Assembly (NCBI GenBank): GCA_011371455.1
Contig: DRQN01000144.1
Location: forward strand, 1-32,768
Length of the DNA stretch: 32,768 nucleotides
From: Gammaproteobacteria bacterium
GTDB taxonomy: Bacteria; Pseudomonadota; Gammaproteobacteria; SZUA-152
Direction of reading: 5' to 3'
A program made the position numbers and the translations under genes. Of this stretch, positions 27,360-32,768 are shown piece after piece. How positions within the stretch are numbered: the stretch's first letter is position 1; every line of letters begins with the position of its first letter. A model generated the notes under the pieces. It was not told where the DNA came from, made no database searches, and worked only from the letters and a program-made list of their open reading frames with translations.

Positions 27360-27524
27360 TTCGATCTCCTTTCAAGGTGAGAAACCAGGCCGAAACCGCA
27401 GCCCAGAGTAAAGAAAACCGTGTCGAGCGGGTCGTGCCGCGCGGGATTTCCGCCGCTTCCCCCCTCGATCAGGATTGCCACTCTATCGCCAAAGACCCAT
27501 AATTAAAAATAAATACTTTGATCA

Positions 27525-27550
27525 TATCGATAAGGAAAAACTTATCGATA
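27525..27550. promoter_or_regulatory. Perfect 10-bp inverted repeat in the cbbM-cbbR divergent intergenic region (candidate CbbR operator)
   Basis: tatcgataag-gaaaaa-cttatcgata. Confidence 0.6.
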
Positions 27551-27571
27551 ACCATTGCCAGGGAAACCACC

Positions 27572-28513
27572 GTGCACCTTACCCTGCGTCAACTCAAGGT
27601 CTTCGAGGCCGTTGCCCGTCATCTCAGCTTTCGCCGCGCCGCGGAAGAGCTGCACCTCAGCCAGCCCGCGGTGTCCATGCAGATCAAGCAGCTGGAAGCC
27701 AATGTCGAGCTGCCGTTGTTCGATCATGTGGGAAAAAAGGTGTTTCTCACCGAGGCGGGGCACGAGATGTTCCATTACAGCCGCGCCATTGCCGACCTGC
27801 TGAACGAGACGGACGAGGTCATCGAGCAACTCAAGGGCGGGCGGCGCGGCAAACTGACGCTGTCCGTAGCCTCCACTGTCAACTATTTCGCGCCAGCCCT
27901 GCTGAGCACCTTCTGCCAGCGCTTCCCCGACATCAATATCAGCCTCGACGTGACCAACCGCGAAACCCTGCTGCGCCAGCTGGCCGACAACGAGGCCGAT
28001 CTGGTGATCATGGGCCAGCCGCCGGCAGGCGAGGATCTGGAGGCCGGCGCCTTCATGGAAAATCCGCTGGTGATCATCGCCCCACCGGATCACCCCCTGG
28101 CAGGGGAAAGGCGCGTGCCGCTGCAGCGCCTGGAGGACGAGACCTTTCTGGTGCGCGAACGCGGCTCGGGCACCCGCGGCGCCACCGAGCGCTTCTTCAG
28201 CCAGCACGGCATCACCCTCAATGCCGGCATGGAGGTCTCCAGCAACGAGGCCATCAAGCAATCCGTGCAGGCCGGCCTGGGGCTGGGCCTGTTGTCGCGG
28301 GATACGCTGGAGATGGAACTGGCGCTGAACAGGCTGGTGGTGCTGGACGTGGAGGGATTCCCCATCGTGCGTCACTGGTACGTGATGCACCGGCGGGCGA
28401 AACGCCTGTCGCCAGTGGCGCAGGCCTTCAAGCGCTTTTTACTGGAAGAGGCCAATACCCTGCTGCACCCGGAATTACCGGCTGGCGGGGTATCGGCCGT
28501 GGCAGAGGAATGA
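27572..28513 (+). CDS. cbbR: LysR family transcriptional regulator CbbR
   Basis: HLTLRQLKVFEAVARHLSFRRAAEELHLSQPAVSMQIKQLEANVELPLFDHVGKKVFLTEAG; divergent from cbbM. GTG start inferred. Confidence 0.9.
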   Translation: MHLTLRQLKVFEAVARHLSFRRAAEELHLSQPAVSMQIKQLEANVELPLFDHVGKKVFLTEAGHEMFHYSRAIADLLNETDEVIEQLKGGRRGKLTLSVASTVNYFAPALLSTFCQRFPDINISLDVTNRETLLRQLADNEADLVIMGQPPAGEDLEAGAFMENPLVIIAPPDHPLAGERRVPLQRLEDETFLVRERGSGTRGATERFFSQHGITLNAGMEVSSNEAIKQSVQAGLGLGLLSRDTLEMELALNRLVVLDVEGFPIVRHWYVMHRRAKRLSPVAQAFKRFLLEEANTLLHPELPAGGVSAVAEE

Positions 28514-28550
28514 CAGAAAGGCGGAAATGAGCAGCGCGGCCGGCGCCGGC

Positions 28551-28784
28551 TCAGTGCAGGTCACAGCGTTCCGGGTGCCGGGAAATGATGGCGTAGACCG
28601 TGTCGTAGAGTTTTTCCTTGCCGCGGCGGCTGCATTCCACGTACACCAGGTCCAGCAGCTGGCGGCCCTCGTCGGCCTCCTTGCCGGCCCCCATCAGGGC
28701 GCGGCAGACACTACGGCGGACAAAGCGAACCAGCGCCTTTTCCGACATCTTCGGCAGGGCATGTTCCAGTCGCTCGATCTTCAT
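28551..28784 (-). CDS. Small conserved hypothetical protein
   Basis: MKIERLEHALPKMSEKALVRFVRRSVCRALMGAGKEADEGRQLLDLVYVECSRRGKEKLYDTVYAIISRHPERCDLH, with gaaggagaaaacc upstream as RBS on the minus strand. Confidence 0.65.
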   Translation of the reverse strand: MKIERLEHALPKMSEKALVRFVRRSVCRALMGAGKEADEGRQLLDLVYVECSRRGKEKLYDTVYAIISRHPERCDLH

Positions 28785-28805
28785 GGTTTTCTCCTTCTTC
28801 CCTAG

Positions 28806-28963
28806 AGGCTGTCGGGTTTAGGTAATCGTAGCGAGCAGGTGGGAGAGCGGCCAAAATCTCCCCGATTTTTCGTTAAATACCCCCACTATTCGCCTCAAAA
28901 ATCGGGAATATTTTGACTCGCCCTCCCACCTGCGCAGTAGATTATTCCTAAATCCGACAGCCT
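28806..28963. repeat. Long imperfect palindromic element (MITE/BIME-like), 158 bp
   Basis: aggctgtcgggtttagg / cctaaatccgacagcct ends (1 mismatch), extending inward through gcaggtgggag/ctcccacctgc and ccgattttt/aaaaatcgg. Confidence 0.8.
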
Positions 28964-29210
28964 TCTATTCAAGAATAGTCTTGCCGATGGCGCTGGCAAT
29001 GCGTGTGATCAAATTTTTCGCATTGCATGCGCCTCACTGGGACTATCGTCCCGCAAGCAAAAAATTCCACCGCAAACCGTGAGCCGGCTCACAGCGGTAA
29101 CGATTGCCGTGCGGCACTTGCCAGATCCGCCGCGAGGGAGAATAATCGGGCGTCGATACCCGACAGAATAAGTCGGATTATCGCCCCCAGCGAAAGAAAG
29201 GAGGATCGTC

Positions 29211-29492
29211 ATGCGCAAAACCACCCTCACCGGCCTGGCCCTGACGGCCAGCCTGTTTTCCGCCAGCGTCCTGGCCTGCGACGCCATGGGCCCCAGCACC
29301 CACATGGGCCAGCTGATGTCCATCGATGCGGCCAACAGCACGTTCACCATCCGTGACGCCCAGTCCGGCGGCCCCATCACCTTCAGCGCCGATGCCGATG
29401 TTCTCAAGGCATTGAAGGCACACACCGGCAGCGTGATGGTGAATTACGAGGAAGACGAGACCGGCAACAAGGCGGTCGGCGTGTCTTTCTAA
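29211..29492 (+). CDS. Small secreted hypothetical protein
   Basis: Signal peptide MRKTTLTGLALTASLFSASVLA; RBS aaaggagg upstream; rho-independent terminator downstream. Confidence 0.75.
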   Translation: MRKTTLTGLALTASLFSASVLACDAMGPSTHMGQLMSIDAANSTFTIRDAQSGGPITFSADADVLKALKAHTGSVMVNYEEDETGNKAVGVSF

Positions 29493-29528
29493 AGGCCAGC
29501 GCTAAACTTGCCTTCGGGCAGGCCGAAG

Positions 29529-29551
29529 AAGGGCGGGCAACCGCCCTTTTT
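29529..29551 (+). terminator. Rho-independent terminator
   Basis: aagggcgggcaaccgcccttttt. Confidence 0.8.
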
Positions 29552-29648
29552 CATGCGTGTCCGGTGGCCGGGATTTTGCCCGCTCATGGCAGGGGAGTAA
29601 CATGCATATCAGATACACGATAAAGCGCCCAACAAGAACAATAACGCC

Positions 29649-30815
29649 ATGAGCCTGACCGCCACCCTGCAACGCTGGTTTCCGCCGCAGAGCGATCTCA
29701 GCGGCAAGCGCATCCTGATCTCCGCCATCGCCGCCCTGATTTCCGTGGTACTGGTGGCGCTGAGCAGCCGACAGCTCCTGGAGGGCATCGCCGGCCCCTT
29801 CCTGCTGGCCTCCATGGGCGCCTCCTCGGTGCTGTTGTTCGTCGTTCCCTCCAGCCCCATGTCACGACCCTGGCCCTTTGTTGGCGGGCACCTGATGGCC
29901 GGCCTGGTCGGCGTCAGCTGCGCGCAGCTGATTCCCGACATCGCTCTCGCCGCCGCAGTGGCCGCCGGCGGCGCCATCCTCGTCATGCACCTGCTGCGCT
30001 GCATGCACCCGCCCGGCAGCGCCACCGCCCTGCTGGCGGTGGTGGGGGGTGACACCGTGCACGACCTCGGCTATCAGTTCCTGCTCTCGCCAGTGGCCAT
30101 CAATGTCGCCATCATGCTGGCTTGCACACTGCTCTACTGGCGCCTCAGCCGGCTGCTGCGGCACACCCGCCGCCGACCGCTGGAGACGGTGATCGAGCGC
30201 GGTGAGGAAAAATGGCTCGCCAGCGGCCCCGCCTTCTCCGACGAAGACCTGCGCCAGGCAATGGCAGAAATGGACACCTTCCTGGACATCAGTCACAAGG
30301 ATCTGAAGGAGATCTACACCCGCGCCGAACAGCTCGCCCACGGCCGCCGGCTGGGCAGGCTGCGCTGCGGCGAGGTCATGAGCCAGCCGGTCATCACGGT
30401 GGAATTCGGCACCGAACTGGAGGAGACCTGGCAGCTGCTGGAGAAATACGATATCCGCGGCCTGCCGGTGATCGACCGCGCCCGCCATGTGATCGGCATC
30501 GTCACCGTCAGTGATTTCGTCCACCACGCCGACCAGCTGCCGCACGAGACCCTCGCCGAGCGCCTGGCGCACCTGCGCCGCCGCACCACGCGCCTGGAGT
30601 CGGACAAGCCCGAGGTGGCGGGCCAGATCATGACCCACCCGGTACTCACCGCGCGCGAAGACCAGCCCCTGTCCGAGGTGGCGCAACAATTCACCGCCAA
30701 CCACATCCACCACATCCCGGTAGTCGACCCAAAACGGAAACTGGTGGGCATGCTCACCCGCGAGGATGTGATGGCCGCCTGCGACTGCCCGGCGGACAAA
30801 ACGCCGCAGGACTGA
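29649..30815 (+). CDS. HPP family membrane protein with tandem CBS domains
   Basis: GPFLLASMGASSVLLFVVPSSPMSRPWPFVGGHLMAGLVG, MHPPGSATALLAVVGG; CBS repeats VMSQPVITVEFGTELEETWQLLEKYDIRGLPVIDRARHVIGIVTVSDF and IMTHPVLTAREDQPLSEVAQQFTANHIHHIPVVD. Confidence 0.93.
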   Translation: MSLTATLQRWFPPQSDLSGKRILISAIAALISVVLVALSSRQLLEGIAGPFLLASMGASSVLLFVVPSSPMSRPWPFVGGHLMAGLVGVSCAQLIPDIALAAAVAAGGAILVMHLLRCMHPPGSATALLAVVGGDTVHDLGYQFLLSPVAINVAIMLACTLLYWRLSRLLRHTRRRPLETVIERGEEKWLASGPAFSDEDLRQAMAEMDTFLDISHKDLKEIYTRAEQLAHGRRLGRLRCGEVMSQPVITVEFGTELEETWQLLEKYDIRGLPVIDRARHVIGIVTVSDFVHHADQLPHETLAERLAHLRRRTTRLESDKPEVAGQIMTHPVLTAREDQPLSEVAQQFTANHIHHIPVVDPKRKLVGMLTREDVMAACDCPADKTPQD

Positions 30816-30851
30816 ATTTGGCGAAAATCCGCACCAGCGCACAGTTTCGGC

Positions 30852-30880
30852 TTGGGAAAAACCGAGGGCGCGGCTATACT
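30852..30880 (+). promoter_or_regulatory. Candidate sigma70-type promoter
   Basis: TTGGGA (30852-30857), 17-nt spacer, TATACT (30875-30880), 34 nt before the start at 30915. Confidence 0.45.
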
Positions 30881-30914
30881 TTGGCGAGAAAGGCCCGAAG
30901 ATGAAGGGGGTTTT

Positions 30915-31211
30915 ATGACCTCAGTCGACCTGCCGCGCGACGACGCGGCGCTCAAGATCAACGCCAAGGCCGTTGCCAAGCGCAACGTCAAGCCCGCCGA
31001 AGGCTATCCGGTCACGCCAGCGGTAAAGGAAGAAGAGCAGCGGCATACGCCCGTGCCGCCGGTGCAGGCCCGGCAGCGGCGCCGTGAAGGGGAGCGGCGC
31101 CAGCGGGACGAGCCGGTGTTGCTGGATACGCGCAGCGGCCACGATCGCCGCAAGCAAGGCGAGGAGGGTGATGGCGATACCCCGACGGGGCATATCGACG
31201 TCTATATCTAA
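30915..31211 (+). CDS. Small charged hypothetical protein
   Basis: MTSVDLPRDDAALKINAKAV...RRREGERRQRDEPVLLDTRSGHDRRKQGEEGDGDTPTGHIDVYI; upstream purine-rich RBS and promoter-like sequence. Confidence 0.6.
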   Translation: MTSVDLPRDDAALKINAKAVAKRNVKPAEGYPVTPAVKEEEQRHTPVPPVQARQRRREGERRQRDEPVLLDTRSGHDRRKQGEEGDGDTPTGHIDVYI

Positions 31212-31266
31212 CATCCGTGTCGCCAGGGCGGGTGCAGAGTGTAACGCATTGATTTAGCTGTACTTT

Positions 31267-31295
31267 CAAAAAACTTCGCCCATCGGTTGGCGAAG
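31267..31295 (-). terminator. Rho-independent terminator for cbpA-cbpM
   Basis: Plus strand caaaaaacttcgcccatcggttggcgaag; on the minus strand a stem followed by a T-run. Confidence 0.6.
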
Positions 31296-31437
31296 TGTAT
31301 CCCGCGGATAAACGGGCATTTCTTGGAAGTGCCGTGGAGACAAGAGCCCGTGCCTTGTGCCGTCACGAAGGCACGGTCTCAGGGCCAAGGCGCCCGTCCC
31401 CGCGGACCCACCGCCCGGGTCAGCGCAGCGTCATCAC

Positions 31438-31758
31438 TCACTCGAAACGCCCTTCGAGGCGGCGCAGGCGGGTCTCCAGTTGCTCGATCTCGTCGAGCAG
31501 ATCGAGGATCATGGCGGTGCCGGCGAAGTTGACCTCCAGATCCCGCCGCAGGCGCAGCGCGGTGCGCGCGCGGCTCAGAGCCTCGCCCGGGAAGCGCCAG
31601 GGCAGCAGCCGCATGTCCAGCGGCTCCAGCAGGCCCTCCTGCACCATTTCCACCAGCACCATGCGCTCCACGCCACAGGCGCGGCTCAGGTCTTCCAGCG
31701 ACAGGCTGGCGGACTCGTCCAGCAGCACGCCGGCCAGTACGGTCAATTGTGTGCTCAT
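31438..31758 (-). CDS. cbpM: Chaperone modulator CbpM (MerR-like)
   Basis: LSLEDLSRACGVERMVLVEMVQEGLLEP, RTALRLRRDLEVNFAGTAMILDLLDEIEQLETRLRRLE; directly after the cbpA stop. Confidence 0.88.
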   Translation of the reverse strand: MSTQLTVLAGVLLDESASLSLEDLSRACGVERMVLVEMVQEGLLEPLDMRLLPWRFPGEALSRARTALRLRRDLEVNFAGTAMILDLLDEIEQLETRLRRLEGRFE

Positions 31759-31761
31759 TGC

Positions 31762-32703
31762 TCAAACCTCCAGTGCGGCGCGGGGATTCATGGGCATCTG
31801 CTTCGCCATCTTGCGGTACAGGGCTTCGTCGTCCGCCGTGCGGGGCTCGGGCGTGACCATCTCCAGCACCACGTATTGATCGCCGGCGGGCTTGCCCGGC
31901 AGGCCACGGCCGCGCAGGCGCAGTTTCTGTGCCGATTTTGCCCCACGCGGAATCTTCAGATCCACCTTGCCGCCCAGAGTCGGCACCTTGATCTTGGCGC
32001 CCAGCGCCGCCTCCCAGGGGGTGATGGGCAGGTCGAGATAGATGTCGCGGCCGTCCACCCGGTACAGGCGGTGCGGCTGGAAGGCCACCTCCAGGTACAG
32101 GTCACCGGCCGGCTGGCCGCCGCTGCCCGGCGCACCCTGCCCGGCCAGGCGGATCACCTGGCCCTCGGCGATGCCCTTGGGAATGGTGACGTTGAGGGTG
32201 CGCTGCCGGGTCTGCACATGGCCGTCCGCGGTCAGGGTAGGGGCCTGCAGGGTGATGGTGCGGGTGGCGCCGTTGTAGGAGTCCTCCAGCGAGATCAGGA
32301 TCTTGGCGTGGTGGTCGCGCCCCGGCCGCTCATGGAAGCCTGGCCCCGCATAATGACGACGTCCACCGCCGCCGAACAGGCTCTCGAAGAAGTCGCTGAA
32401 CTGCTCGGCGCCGTCGCCGCCGAAACCGCCGCTGAACTCGAAACCGGCGTCCCAACCCGGCGGGGGGGTGAATTCCTCGCCCGGGCGCGCGCCGCTGCCG
32501 AGTTGGTCATAGGCGAGGCGCTTTTCCGGGTCCTTCAGCACCGCATAGGCCTCACCCACTTCCTTGAAGCGGGCCTCGGCATCGGGTTCCTTACTGACAT
32601 CGGGGTGATATTTGCGCGCCAGTTTGCGATAGGCGCGCTTGATCTCACCCTCCGAGGCATCCTTCGATACCCCCAGAATCTCGTAGTAATCCTTGAATTT
32701 CAT
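31762..32703 (-). CDS. cbpA: Curved DNA-binding protein / DnaJ-class co-chaperone CbpA
   Basis: MKFKDYYEILGVSKDASEGEIKRAYRKLARKYHPDVSKEPDAEARFKEVGEAYAVLKDPEKRLAYDQLG; HPD J-domain, Gly/Phe region, DnaJ C-terminal domain. Confidence 0.93.
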   Translation of the reverse strand: MKFKDYYEILGVSKDASEGEIKRAYRKLARKYHPDVSKEPDAEARFKEVGEAYAVLKDPEKRLAYDQLGSGARPGEEFTPPPGWDAGFEFSGGFGGDGAEQFSDFFESLFGGGGRRHYAGPGFHERPGRDHHAKILISLEDSYNGATRTITLQAPTLTADGHVQTRQRTLNVTIPKGIAEGQVIRLAGQGAPGSGGQPAGDLYLEVAFQPHRLYRVDGRDIYLDLPITPWEAALGAKIKVPTLGGKVDLKIPRGAKSAQKLRLRGRGLPGKPAGDQYVVLEMVTPEPRTADDEALYRKMAKQMPMNPRAALEV

Positions 32704-32768
32704 GCCCTGCTGGCTCCCAATGAAAGTCTCATATGCTGTCACCTAGCATGTGGCCGCCGGGGGGCGAA

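Noticed and set aside
24894-27380. 828-aa plus-strand ORF opposite cbbQ and cbbM
   Set aside because: Antisense shadow of well-supported cbb genes in GC-rich DNA; low-complexity Gly/Ala/Val/His composition and no domain motifs.

Overview
GC-rich gammaproteobacterial chromosomal segment, probably from a sulfur-oxidising chemoautotroph. Left to right: a 5'-truncated S8 peptidase with a PrcB-like lipoprotein; pepP-ubiH-ubiI, with an AT-richer OLD-like ATPase/TOPRIM nuclease gene inserted between ubiH and ubiI; a MITE-like element abutting a decayed CPA1 Na+/H+ antiporter fragment; a PhnD-like binding protein overlapping a PAS histidine kinase; a Fur-boxed ferric iron ABC transporter (binding protein and permease only); a GT2 glycosyltransferase; DUF302; cytochrome c; a four-gene phosphorelay cassette (Hpt-pseudoreceiver / HK / RR / Hpt); a histidine phosphatase; an AT-rich patch with VapBC and an orphan membrane protein; form II RuBisCO cbbM-cbbQ-cbbO with divergent cbbR; small hypotheticals; an HPP-CBS membrane protein; and cbpA-cbpM. 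The intergenic DNA holds several dispersed repeat families: CACAGAGACACAG-type, ACCTGAATCCGTGGGTTC terminal-inverted-repeat elements, and a long AGGCTGTCGG palindrome. One element is inserted inside a copy of another family. I found no rRNA, tRNA, CRISPR array or intact transposase. The best leads are the OLD-like gene bracketed by direct repeats inside the ubi operon, the S8/PrcB pair, the PhnD/HK pair, the phosphorelay cassette and the nested MITE-like repeats.
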